Below the pieces are notes generated by a model, which was given only the letters and a program-made list of their open reading frames with translations, was not told where the DNA came from and made no database searches. The position numbers and the translations under genes were made by a program. A stretch of 64,000 nt of DNA from Microcaldota archaeon. Lineage in GTDB: Archaea > Micrarchaeota > Micrarchaeia > Anstonellales > Anstonellaceae. The stretch is taken from positions 14,898 through 78,897 of the forward strand of contig JAOAJF010000001.1 in NCBI GenBank assembly GCA_026414325.1, written 5' to 3'. Shown in pieces: positions 8,405-15,300 of the stretch. How positions within the stretch are numbered: the stretch's first letter is position 1; every line of letters starts with the position of its first letter.

Positions 8405-8905
8405 ATGGTTTTGATTTTTAGATATGGCCATAGATTAGTGCGAGATAAAAGAATTACTAGCCATGTTTTTTTAGTAGCAAGAGCATTTTTAGCAAAAAAA
8501 GCAATTTATTGTGGAGATAAAGACAGTAATTTAGAAAAGAGTTTAAAAAAATTTCAAGACTTTGAATTAGAATACTGTGAAAACTACGAAGAAAAATTAC
8601 TGGAGTTAAAAAAACAGGGAAAAAAAATAGTGCACCTTACAATGTATGGAGTACCTTTAATGGAAAAAATAGAAGAATTAAAAAAGCAGCAGCAGAATTT
8701 AGTGTTGGTTGTAGGCTCGCAAAAAATTCCACCTCAAATATATAAACTTGCAGATTATAATATCTCTATAACTTTTGAGCCTCATTCTGAAGTTGGGGCT
8801 TTGGCTATTTTTTTAAACGAGTTGTTTGAGCATGAGCCATTAAAAATTCAAAAAAAATTAAAAGCAGATAAAAAACTAAAAGCAGATAAAATAATAAAAA
8901 GTTAA
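8405..8905 (+). CDS. trm56: tRNA (cytidine-56 2'-O)-methyltransferase
   Basis: SPOUT-fold methyltransferase that modifies C56 in the T-loop of archaeal tRNAs, using S-adenosylmethionine. Diagnostic stretches are FRYGHRLVRDKRITSHVFLV at the N-terminus, IVHLTMYGVPL near residue 78, LVLVVGSQKIPP near 100, and ADYNISITFEPHSEVGALAIFL near 117-140. The 166 residues match the family, plus a lysine-rich duplicated tail (KLKADKKLKADK). It begins 17 bases after the tRNA-Lys 3' end, so tRNA and enzyme are probably on one transcript. A weak GTGA lies just upstream of the ATG. Confidence 0.93.
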   Translation: MVLIFRYGHRLVRDKRITSHVFLVARAFLAKKAIYCGDKDSNLEKSLKKFQDFELEYCENYEEKLLELKKQGKKIVHLTMYGVPLMEKIEELKKQQQNLVLVVGSQKIPPQIYKLADYNISITFEPHSEVGALAIFLNELFEHEPLKIQKKLKADKKLKADKIIKS

Positions 8906-8982
8906 AAAAGAAAGCAAAGACAGAATAGCAGGATAGTTTAGAAAAAATAGAATTATAAAGCTAAAATAATAAATAAATAATT

Positions 8983-9681
8983 ATGAAGAAAAAGAAAGCT
9001 GGGCCTAAAACTAAAAACAAATCTAAAAGCAAAACAAAAGAGAAAAAAGGTTTAAAACAAAAGAAAAAAGCTAAAGCAAAGATAGTAGAAATAAAAAAAA
9101 TAAAGATAAAAAAGGATGAAAAAAAGCAAGTTGTAAAAAGAAAAAAAATAACCGAGCCTTTAAATAAATATTGGAAAGAAGTTATTTTCAAAGATCCAGA
9201 AATGAGAAAATGGGCTGTAAGACAGATTGGAGAACATGTAATTGAAGTAATAAATAAAATGGATTATGAATTAAGTGATGAAGAAATAGCAAAAAGAGCA
9301 GAGCTTAAGCCTTCAGATGTAAGAGTAGTGTTAAACAGGCTTCATGCTCATGGCCTAGCATATTATACTAGAAAAAGAGATAAAAAGAGTGGATGGTATA
9401 ATTATATTTGGTCTTTACTTCCACAAGAAGCAAAGGAATTTTATGAAGGTTTTAAAAAGATAAAGCAAGAAGTTAAACAGCAAACTCAGCAGCAACAAGA
9501 GCTATATTACAGTATTGTTAATGGGGAGAAGAAAATTTATACATTTGAAGAAGCGTTTAATAATAATTTTATTTGCCCAATTAGTGGTAAACCACTAAAA
9601 TACTTAGAAAAGAAAGAAGTTGAGCAAAATACAGAACAAAAAGCTCAGGAAGAAGAAAAAGAAAAACCAAAGAAAAATTAA
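8983..9681 (+). CDS. tfe: Transcription factor E (TFIIE-alpha homologue)
   Basis: Stimulates promoter opening by RNA polymerase at weak TATA boxes. The winged helix is about residues 60-145; LSDEEIAKRAELKPSDVRVV and RKRDKKSGWYNYIW match the archaeal TFE consensus closely. The first 55 residues are an unusual Lys-rich tail (over half lysine). The C-terminal zinc ribbon is eroded: where the family has two CxxC pairs, this protein shows ELYYSIVNGEK and NFICPISGKPL, keeping one cysteine of four, although the FEEAFNNNF linker is conserved. It ends in a Glu/Lys-rich tail. Upstream is trm56, downstream the initiator tRNA. Confidence 0.9.
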   Translation: MKKKKAGPKTKNKSKSKTKEKKGLKQKKKAKAKIVEIKKIKIKKDEKKQVVKRKKITEPLNKYWKEVIFKDPEMRKWAVRQIGEHVIEVINKMDYELSDEEIAKRAELKPSDVRVVLNRLHAHGLAYYTRKRDKKSGWYNYIWSLLPQEAKEFYEGFKKIKQEVKQQTQQQQELYYSIVNGEKKIYTFEEAFNNNFICPISGKPLKYLEKKEVEQNTEQKAQEEEKEKPKKN

Positions 9682-9777
9682 AAACTAAAAAGATTAGAAA
9701 AAAGTAGTATAAATAGGGTTAGAGATAAATAGAGTTAGGCTAAAGAATAAAAAATAGAATAGATATTAATATTTATT

Positions 9778-9852
9778 AGTGGGATAGGGTAGCCTGGAGT
9801 GCCCGCTGGGCTCATAACCCAGAGATCAGTGGTTCAAATCCACTTCCCACTA
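9778..9852 (+). tRNA. Initiator tRNA-Met(CAT)
   Basis: Acceptor AGTGGGA (9778-9784) pairs with TCCCACT (9845-9851), discriminator A at 9852, no encoded CCA. The D-stem is GGGT/GCCC, the anticodon stem CTGGG/CCCAG encloses CTCATAA with anticodon CAT, and the T-stem AGTGG/CCACT encloses TTCAAAT. The A1-U72 pair together with three consecutive G-C pairs at the base of the anticodon stem identifies the archaeal initiator rather than elongator tRNA. A long T-run (from 9853) right after the gene is a probable terminator. Confidence 0.92.
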
Positions 9853-9869
9853 TTTTTTTATTTTTTTAT
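9853..9869 (+). terminator. Oligo-T terminator after initiator tRNA
   Basis: Immediately after the tRNA discriminator base the + strand reads a nearly pure run of T interrupted by two A residues. Archaeal RNA polymerase terminates at such T-runs without needing a hairpin, so this is the likely end of the tRNA transcript. No pairing hairpin precedes it other than the tRNA itself. Confidence 0.6.
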
Positions 9870-9941
9870 TGCTAGACCCCAAACTTCCACTATTTGTGTT
9901 TAATATCTATTCTTGGTATTTGTCTTTGGTAAAACAAAAAA

Positions 9942-9970
9942 TTTAAATGGTTTTGTAACTATAGTTACAA
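9942..9970 (+). promoter_or_regulatory. TATA box and 18-bp perfect palindrome
   Basis: TTTAAAT at 9942-9948 is centred 27 bases upstream of the ATG at 9972, the normal spacing for a leaderless archaeal transcript. Between this box and the start lies TTGTAACTATAGTTACAA (9953-9970), a perfect 18-bp palindrome. A dimeric regulator bound there would cover the transcription start, so it is a strong operator candidate, possibly for the small protein encoded directly after it. No second copy of this palindrome was noticed elsewhere in the window. Confidence 0.55.
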
Positions 9971-9971
9971 T

Positions 9972-10199
9972 ATGATAATATATTGTTTTGATTTGGTTTG
10001 TAAAAATTTAAAACTTTATAACACTATCAAAAGAAGATTTTATTATAATTTATTGAAATTAAAGAAAAAATGGAAAACCAAATCTGTTTTAATTTGTACA
10101 AAAAAAGAAGAAAAATATTTTGATCAATTTTTTGCTCAGTATAAGGATTACCTAGTACTTTATAAAATCAACGCAAGAGTCATTAAGAAAGTGTATTAA
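9972..10199 (+). CDS. Small basic protein inside the inverted-repeat unit
   Basis: This 75-residue protein begins one base after the palindrome and has a correctly spaced TATA box, which argues that it is real despite its size. Predicted order is strand (MIIYCFDLV), long basic helix (about 12-36), strand (TKSVLICTKKE), helix (about 46-56), strand (YLVLYKINARVIKKV). That strand-helix-strand-helix-strand order is reminiscent of small ferredoxin-fold proteins such as Cas2, but no catalytic residue pattern supports a nuclease and no CRISPR locus is present. Function unknown; autoregulation through the palindrome is a guess from position. Confidence 0.55.
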   Translation: MIIYCFDLVCKNLKLYNTIKRRFYYNLLKLKKKWKTKSVLICTKKEEKYFDQFFAQYKDYLVLYKINARVIKKVY

Positions 10200-10294
10200 C
10201 CAAAACTTGAAATTAAAAAATAAAAAACATTAATTAAAAAAATAAAAATAATAAAAAAATTAACACAAAAAATAAAATTAATAGAAAAACTAAA
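10200..10294. other. A-rich low-complexity spacer
   Basis: Between the small gene and the right inverted repeat the + strand is almost only A and T, with repeated AAAAAATAAAA-like words. I see no open frame, promoter or stem here other than the flanking repeat. Confidence 0.6.
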
Positions 10295-10328
10295 AAATAG
10301 TGGAAGTAAGGGGTCTAAAACCCTTTGC

Positions 10329-10589
10329 TTAATAATTTTGAACTAACCCTCCGCTTTTTGCCCCAACTACTACCACATCTTCAACATTTTTTACAGAGCT
10401 ATATAATACACTCTTTTCTTTTAATATTCTTTTAGCTTCTTCTTTAGAAATGTTTACCAAAGGCTCCATTGTAAGCCTAATTATTTTTCCTTGTTCTAAA
10501 TCTATTAAGATATCCTGCACTCTTCCAAGGTATTTTCCAGCATCTGTATATATATCCATCCCATAAATTCTTGAAACTCTTATTCCCAT
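10329..10589 (-). CDS. PRC-barrel domain protein
   Basis: 86-residue single-domain protein with the PRC-barrel pattern: an RVSRIYGMDIYTDAGKYLGRVQDILIDLEQGKIIRL segment forming the first strands, then a short helical stretch and a final strand (VEDVVVVGA). In archaea, stand-alone PRC-barrel proteins are common; several take part in cell division or RNA-related complexes, but the role of this one cannot be read from sequence. I place the start at the ATG at 10589 because AAAGGTGGG lies just upstream; a GTG nine bases earlier is within that ribosome site. Divergent from the pilin-like cluster. Confidence 0.87.
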   Translation of the reverse strand: MGIRVSRIYGMDIYTDAGKYLGRVQDILIDLEQGKIIRLTMEPLVNISKEEAKRILKEKSVLYSSVKNVEDVVVVGAKSGGLVQNY

Positions 10590-10636
10590 ATAGCCCACCT
10601 TTTTAGGGTTTAACTATTCTTTTTATGTAAGATGAA

Positions 10637-10644
10637 TTTAAAAG
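10637..10644 (+). promoter_or_regulatory. TATA box of the VirB2-like gene
   Basis: TTTAAAAG is centred about 27.5 bases upstream of the ATG at 10668. This spacing is what decides the start at 10668 rather than the in-frame ATG at 10632, and implies a leaderless transcript. Confidence 0.5.
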
Positions 10645-10667
10645 TTTATCTATTTATAATTTTCTTT

Positions 10668-11018
10668 ATGAAAAAACTTGATTTAAAAACATTCTCAAGT
10701 CTTTTATTTTTATTTTTATATCTATTTGTTAGCCTATTGTTTTCTCAAACCTCAGATCCTACTCAAGAGCTAGCAAATCAACTTAGCCAAATATGTAAAA
10801 AGTTACATGATTTGATCCCAACACTTGCAATTTTACTAGTTATATTCGGAGCCTTTGTTTATGCTGCAGGCCAGATATTTAGTGCAGAGACTAGAGCCAA
10901 AGCAACAGCTTGGGCCACTTCTTGTATTGCTGGAGCAATTATAGGTATTCTCATTGCCCAAATTCTTCCTTCGTTTTTAGGTGCAATTATCGGACAGGAT
11001 ATCTCTTGTGGGCCTTAA
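10668..11018 (+). CDS. VirB2/TrbC-like two-helix membrane protein
   Basis: 116 residues. A signal peptide (MKKLDLKTF followed by a leucine/phenylalanine core ending near LLFSQT) is followed by QELANQLSQICKKLHDLIP and two membrane helices (about 50-70 and 80-105) joined by a short polar loop, AETRAKATAWATSC. This signal plus two-helix plan, with small residues in the helices, is that of TrbC/VirB2 pilin subunits. Two cysteines flank the helices. It heads a row of short membrane proteins, and ATPases of the VirB11 and VirB4 kinds are encoded downstream. A leaderless start at 10668 is chosen from the TATA spacing. Confidence 0.7.
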   Translation: MKKLDLKTFSSLLFLFLYLFVSLLFSQTSDPTQELANQLSQICKKLHDLIPTLAILLVIFGAFVYAAGQIFSAETRAKATAWATSCIAGAIIGILIAQILPSFLGAIIGQDISCGP

Positions 11019-11053
11019 GAAAAAATTATTAATTTAATTTCTTTTCTATTTTT

Positions 11054-11707
11054 ATGCAATTTAAAAAAGGCCATATCTCTTTCTTACTTTTTTTTATTGT
11101 CTGTTTTATTCTACTTTATCCTCTTTTATTTTATCGCACCCCCTTTCCCCTCTGGCCCTCTTTTATTATGAAAGAAACATTTGACAATCATGTCTTACAA
11201 AAACGCGCATTTAGAGAAATAGCTAATGATAAATTCCAAGAAATCAAACCAATTCTTCTTGCATCAAAAAAAGTAAAATACTTAAAGGAAATCATTAATT
11301 TGGTATTGCCCCTACCTCCTATTTTGAGTAAAGTTATCTCTTCAGTGGGGGATTTGGTAAGCTCAACTGAGTTTAGAGCAAACTTTGCAAAAATGCATCT
11401 TATGCTCTCTTGGCTAGAGCTGCTAGAAAAAATGGATAAAGCCAGTTTATATAAAATGGAAATTTATTGCCCCTCCACAACTTTTTCTTCCTTACTTTCT
11501 ATCGAAGAAGAAATAATAACAAAAATTTTTGGCCAATTTCCAAAAACCCCTTTTTTTCTTTATTGTTATTCACTATTAGAATATATTGATGGCCCACCAA
11601 CCAGCTCGGGCCAAATCAAAGTACACTCTGGCTTTTATATTTCAACTTCCAACAAATTATTAAATTCAAGCGCATCTAGTCCTGTTCAAGAATTTGAATT
11701 AACATAA
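11054..11707 (+). CDS. Membrane-anchored protein in the pilin-like cluster
   Basis: 217 residues with one N-terminal membrane helix (about 9-27) preceded by MQFKKGH, which looks like a short prepilin-type leader (KKG before the hydrophobic stretch) although the usual acidic residue at position +5 is absent. The rest is a mixed helical/strand domain with two cysteines in KMEIYCPSTT and FFLYCYSLL that could form a disulphide outside the cell. The next gene starts within ten bases of its stop. No known family recognised; a minor pilin or pilus-assembly role is inferred from context. Confidence 0.68.
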   Translation: MQFKKGHISFLLFFIVCFILLYPLLFYRTPFPLWPSFIMKETFDNHVLQKRAFREIANDKFQEIKPILLASKKVKYLKEIINLVLPLPPILSKVISSVGDLVSSTEFRANFAKMHLMLSWLELLEKMDKASLYKMEIYCPSTTFSSLLSIEEEIITKIFGQFPKTPFFLYCYSLLEYIDGPPTSSGQIKVHSGFYISTSNKLLNSSASSPVQEFELT

Positions 11708-11716
11708 GTGTTTTTT

Positions 11717-12040
11717 ATGGTAAAGGTTATTGAATTTTTATTGGCCTTTTTACTCTCTCTTAGTTTAATTCTAATGTTTTTTTCTTCATTTTCCAATTTG
11801 TTAAATAAAGTAAGTTATATCTTTTCTTTTGCTCACTCCACTCACACCTTAACAAATCTTTCTTTATTTGGTGGCCTAAGCTGGTTATACTCCAGCTCAG
11901 TGTCTTTTAATTATCAGACAAATTCAACAACATTTATTGTTTTGTTTAACAAAGTAAAATACGGTAGATTCGAATTAGATTCTGTAGCTGAATTTTATAG
12001 CGGTGGTTTTATTGCCAAAGTACCTTATGTTCCAACTTGA
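11717..12040 (+). CDS. Short pilin-like membrane protein
   Basis: 107 residues: MVKVIEFLLAFLLSLSLILM forms one membrane helix with a glutamate near its start, the arrangement seen in pseudopilins, and a C-terminal domain rich in Ser/Thr and aromatic residues with beta-strand periodicity (SSVSFNYQTNSTTFIVLF). The ATG at 11717 is preferred over a GTG nine bases earlier that directly abuts the preceding stop. Its 3' end overlaps the next gene by 14 bases. No family recognised. Confidence 0.65.
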   Translation: MVKVIEFLLAFLLSLSLILMFFSSFSNLLNKVSYIFSFAHSTHTLTNLSLFGGLSWLYSSSVSFNYQTNSTTFIVLFNKVKYGRFELDSVAEFYSGGFIAKVPYVPT

Positions 12041-12449
12041 ACTTAAAAAAGATTTTAAAAAGGGCCAGGATTTTGTAGATTTTTTTATTTTTTTTATAAT
12101 TATTCTAATGGCACTCTATTTTGTATATTTGTTTATTTTTTCAACCCTTGAAATTAAAATCCAGTATTCTAATTTTTATAAAGCCCTTTCTTTAGCTATT
12201 CAAGCAAGCGAAGAGCTTTTTATTTCTCACGCTCTTCAGTCAAAAAATTTTGTGCATATTGGTTTTTTTGATGAATCTAAAATTTTAGAAGAAAAAGAAA
12301 ACTTCAAGCACTTTCAAAATATTTTTTATACTTTTAGCCAACCTCAAGTAGATTTTAAAACAAACAACCAATTATGTGTAAAACGCTCGCTTTATTTAAA
12401 TTCAACCAATACAAAAAAAGATTTTTGGACATGCTATTGGTGGAACTAG
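12027..12449 (+). CDS. Prepilin-like protein with class III signal
   Basis: 140 residues. The N-terminus MFQLELKKDFKKGQDFVDFF continues into a membrane helix. KKG|QDFVD followed by a hydrophobic run is the signature cut by archaeal prepilin peptidase (after the glycine, with an acidic residue at +5, here Asp instead of the usual Glu). Such a peptidase is encoded at 26952-27839. The C-terminal domain has two late cysteines. I choose the ATG at 12027 over upstream GTG/TTG codons because it places the signal at the extreme N-terminus. Overlaps the previous gene by 14 bases. Confidence 0.7.
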   Translation: MFQLELKKDFKKGQDFVDFFIFFIIILMALYFVYLFIFSTLEIKIQYSNFYKALSLAIQASEELFISHALQSKNFVHIGFFDESKILEEKENFKHFQNIFYTFSQPQVDFKTNNQLCVKRSLYLNSTNTKKDFWTCYWWN

Positions 12450-12459
12450 CGTGGTATTT

Positions 12460-12843
12460 ATGATGTGGCTAGAAGCTCTTTTTTCCTCTCTTTTAATTTT
12501 AAGCGCACTTTTACTTTATTTTCAAATTCCTTCTCATTCACAAAATTTAGCAGATTTTTATCTCTATCTTCTTCTTTCTGATCAGGCCTATCTAGCTATT
12601 AATTCAAATCTTTCTTTATTTTGTAAACTGGAAAATTCAAACATCTGCCTACGCTGTAGCCTTATAGAGTCAGACTCGTTTTCTAATTCCACTCTTCTTA
12701 ATTTAGAAAAAGAAGAGTTTTCTTCAGCTTCCTGTAAAGCACTCTATTTGGGCTCTAAACCAAAAAAAGTAATTAGTCTAACGCGAGTTTTTTATCATGA
12801 AGGAAAATTAAAAAAATTAGTTTTAAGCGCTTTTTTTAATTAG
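12460..12843 (+). CDS. Pilin-like membrane protein, last of cluster
   Basis: 127 residues with N-terminal MMWLEALFSSLLILSALLLY, one membrane helix beginning with a glutamate as in pseudopilins, then a domain with five cysteines (in SLFCKLENSNICLRCS and SSASCKAL) that could hold metal or disulphides. It starts 11 bases after the preceding stop and converges with the lipoprotein gene 15 bases downstream. Family unrecognised; grouped with the preceding genes by size, topology and spacing. Confidence 0.65.
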   Translation: MMWLEALFSSLLILSALLLYFQIPSHSQNLADFYLYLLLSDQAYLAINSNLSLFCKLENSNICLRCSLIESDSFSNSTLLNLEKEEFSSASCKALYLGSKPKKVISLTRVFYHEGKLKKLVLSAFFN

Positions 12844-12857
12844 CCAATATAAAGTAA

Positions 12858-13397
12858 CTAAGATGTATAAAACAGACAAAGCTGCCTATCTGCTTCTAAT
12901 TTCAATTCTTGGCAAACTTTTGGTGTTTTAGCTGTTGAAGCTATACTAACAATACAGCGCCTATGTATCTCTTCACTTACTATCTCATCACAAAGCTTCA
13001 TTTCTTCCTTTGCTTTTGCAATATCAAACAAACAATTATCCTTAGTTTTTAGCTCCTTTTCCATACATTGTTTTACCAGATATTCAAAACTAGAAGGCTC
13101 TGCTTTTTGTTCATTCTGTTTTTGCTCCATTCTTTTAGAAAACTCCAACTGAACTTCAAGTTTTTTTGCTTCCTTTGGCTCAGTTGCTTTTTGCATACAC
13201 TCTTTTCTTACATTAAGGTCTGATATTTGATAGCATAATTCTGGAGTTTGTTTTAATATCGCATAATACCTAATACAATCGATTTTCTGTTCATTGGTAT
13301 ATCTCTGGCACTCTTGCTCTACCTTTGTTGTGCAACCCAGTAAAAAAAACATTAAAAAAATCCCAAAAACAAAGACAAATTCGCTTGCTTTTTTCAT
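12858..13397 (-). CDS. Lipoprotein with cysteine-bearing helical repeats
   Basis: 179 residues. The signal ends in FFLLGCTTK, a lipobox, so the mature protein is probably lipid-anchored at Cys22 outside the cell. The body has two blocks of helical units with cysteines at regular spacing (IDCIRYYAILKQTPELCYQI, then KDNCLFDIAKAKEEMKLCDE and RRCIVSIASTAKTPKVCQE), separated by a charged linker. The unit matches the C-terminus of the protein at 7045-8217. Function unknown. It lies 46 bases downstream of prs on the same strand. Confidence 0.78.
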   Translation of the reverse strand: MKKASEFVFVFGIFLMFFLLGCTTKVEQECQRYTNEQKIDCIRYYAILKQTPELCYQISDLNVRKECMQKATEPKEAKKLEVQLEFSKRMEQKQNEQKAEPSSFEYLVKQCMEKELKTKDNCLFDIAKAKEEMKLCDEIVSEEIHRRCIVSIASTAKTPKVCQELKLEADRQLCLFYTS

Positions 13398-13443
13398 AGT
13401 CTTTTTACCTCTTTTTAATTTAAAAATTTAATCTATCAATTTG

Positions 13444-14349
13444 TTATACTAATTGCTCTGGTTCTTTTTGAAATTGTTCTGGCTCTAAAATTGCACTTAT
13501 ATCTTTTTTTATAGATACTTTTGAAGTTGGATTAATTATTGTATCGGTTGTAATTATCTTTTTTATTCCAACACCCAACATTTTTAGCAATGCGTCATTT
13601 AAAAACATACCATGAGTTGCAGCGCAAATAACATCTTTTGCTCCTAACTCTAAACACTTCTCAGCAGCCCTAATCATTGTACCCCCGCCAGCAATCATGT
13701 CATCAACCAAAACAACTATTTTGTCTTCAATCATCAATTTATCAAACTGAGGTTCTAAGTTTTTTATTTTTCTATAGGTTTTTTGCTCCTCTTGCTCGTA
13801 ATCTCCTCGCTCTTTCATCATAAACAATCCACTTTGGCCTACTATATATTTTGCCCCACTATCTGGGCTAACCACTACAATTTCTTTGTATATCTTTCTT
13901 ATATAACTTATTAGCTCTTCACCCATACATTTATTTACAAAAGTTAAATTTTCATATTCTATAATTCCAGGTCTTTTTAAAAAATGGCAATCCCAAGTGT
14001 AAACTTTAGTTGCTCCATTCTCTCTCAAAAGCTTAACTAAAAGTTTTGCACTTACAACCTCACCACTTAACCATTCTTTATCTGCTCTTGCATAAGGAAC
14101 GTAAGGTAAAATAAGCTCAATGCTTTCTGCACCTGCTTTTTTTGCTCCATACATTATTTGTAAAAGTGTAATCAAATTTTCATCTGGGTTGGGAAAAAGC
14201 CTATGTAAAACATACACTTTTTTATAAGCAATATTTTCTACTCCCTCCAAACGGCAATAACTTTCTCCATCTGGAAATCTTTTTGTAATAACAGAAGGGG
14301 GGGCAATATCTGAACAATTAGGCGAAACTAACAAAATCTCATTTTTCAT
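13444..14349 (-). CDS. prs: Ribose-phosphate pyrophosphokinase
   Basis: Makes phosphoribosyl pyrophosphate from ribose 5-phosphate and ATP for nucleotide synthesis. The ribose-5-phosphate loop region (PDGESYCRLEG), the PYVPYARADKEW segment, VSPDSGAKY and the PRPP-binding loop VVLVDDMIAGGGTM are all visible. I start at the ATG at 14349 (MKNEILLVSPN), giving 301 residues, close to the archaeal family; a longer frame to 14406 would overlap the DUF63 gene and adds no conserved sequence. A G-rich stretch precedes this ATG. Probably co-transcribed with the upstream DUF63 gene. Confidence 0.93.
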   Translation of the reverse strand: MKNEILLVSPNCSDIAPPSVITKRFPDGESYCRLEGVENIAYKKVYVLHRLFPNPDENLITLLQIMYGAKKAGAESIELILPYVPYARADKEWLSGEVVSAKLLVKLLRENGATKVYTWDCHFLKRPGIIEYENLTFVNKCMGEELISYIRKIYKEIVVVSPDSGAKYIVGQSGLFMMKERGDYEQEEQKTYRKIKNLEPQFDKLMIEDKIVVLVDDMIAGGGTMIRAAEKCLELGAKDVICAATHGMFLNDALLKMLGVGIKKIITTDTIINPTSKVSIKKDISAILEPEQFQKEPEQLV

Positions 14350-14392
14350 TCCAACCCCCCTATTAAACTTTCTCATTGAATTTTTAAAAACA

Positions 14393-15241
14393 TTATACTC
14401 CTGCACTCACTCTAATTAAATCTCTAATCCCGGGAGCAAGCCCAATTACAATAAGAGCTAAAAGCACAATCTGGCTAAGATTTTTATCCTCTTCTTTTTC
14501 AATAATTTTCAAAGCAAGTAAAGCAATCAACCCTTTAATAATAAAGAAAGTGGCAAAACCAAGTTCTGGAACTAGTGAGGCAATTATATTTGGTACAACA
14601 TGCTGCTCTCCATAAATCAAACCATATTTTTTTGGAACTATATCTATTGCTACCCAAGTGGAAGCTCCATCCAAACAATGGCTAAAGAGTAAAAGATAGA
14701 ATTTTTTATCCTTTATTTTAGCTAGCAGCATCAAAATAAAACTATAGCAAAGAGCAACAGTCAAAATAAGAAAAAACACATCTATATATTTTATCAAAGG
14801 AAAAAGAAAAAATAAACATATCATCGAGAGCAAAATTCCAGACAAAAAACTAAACTTTTGAATTTTTAACTCTCTCTCTAAATAGTAAGATAAAAAAAAC
14901 AAAATAGCAGTACTAACATATATAACTGGACTTGTAGTAACTAAAGAATATTCAAAGATTTTGTGTTCTAAAACAAAATTAGTTAAAAAATTATCCCCTA
15001 AAAAGTTGTCAAACCCATCCACACAGACTCTAAACAAAGAGCCAAAAAAAACAAAGCTAATAACCCCATAAAAAAAATTATTATCTATTTGGATTTTTCT
15101 TTTTTTAAAAAAAACATAGATTGCATACACTGCCAAAATAGCAATTACCGCATATGTTGCAGTATTTACTAAATTGTAGCCTTCATAATTTAAAATTGGT
15201 TTTATAAAATAATTTTCAATAAAGTTTTGGATATTTTGCAT
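14393..15241 (-). CDS. DUF63-family polytopic membrane protein
   Basis: 282 residues with about eight membrane helices. The hallmark of archaeal DUF63 is present: a His-Cys-Leu-Asp-Gly-Ala-Ser-Thr motif (HCLDGASTWVAIDI, about 196-209) followed by GEQHVVPN, and an N-terminal FRVCVDGFDNF segment in a helix loop. Function is unknown for the family. It is followed on the same strand by prs 43 bases downstream and is divergent from the secretion ATPase with 59 bases between starts. Confidence 0.88.
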   Translation of the reverse strand: MQNIQNFIENYFIKPILNYEGYNLVNTATYAVIAILAVYAIYVFFKKRKIQIDNNFFYGVISFVFFGSLFRVCVDGFDNFLGDNFLTNFVLEHKIFEYSLVTTSPVIYVSTAILFFLSYYLERELKIQKFSFLSGILLSMICLFFLFPLIKYIDVFFLILTVALCYSFILMLLAKIKDKKFYLLLFSHCLDGASTWVAIDIVPKKYGLIYGEQHVVPNIIASLVPELGFATFFIIKGLIALLALKIIEKEEDKNLSQIVLLALIVIGLAPGIRDLIRVSAGV

Positions 15242-15300
15242 AAAAACAATTGTTTTTTAAAACTTAAATATTTATTTTATTTAAAGCAGAAGGTTTTAAT

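Larger units (their letters stand above)
9873..10317. mobile_element. 445-bp unit bounded by 23-bp inverted repeats, candidate mini-element
   Basis: TAGACCCCAAACTTCCACTATTT at 9873-9895 (shown here only as its key blocks TAGACCCC and ACTTCCACTATTT) is matched in inverse orientation at 10295-10317, with 21 of 23 positions identical; only two central bases differ. Between them lie one small gene (9972-10199) with its own promoter, and very AT-rich DNA. The inner block ACTTCCACTATTT also resembles the 3' end of the adjacent initiator tRNA plus its T-run (ACTTCCCACTATTT at 9843-9856). There is no transposase. Mobility is inferred from the repeats alone; paired transcription-termination signals are an alternative. 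No clear target-site duplication was found. Confidence 0.4.

Noticed and set aside
8961..9191. 76-residue minus-strand frame rich in Phe
   Set aside because: It is the mirror of the lysine-rich N-terminus of tfe (AAA/AAG codons read as TTT/CTT); no promoter or ribosome site.
9972..10199. Small protein as a Cas2 homologue
   Set aside because: Only the strand-helix order is similar; no catalytic Asp pattern could be assigned, and neither CRISPR repeats nor cas genes are in the window.
13444..14406. Longer start for prs at 14406
   Set aside because: Adds 19 residues without conservation and would overlap the DUF63 gene; the ATG at 14349 fits the family start.
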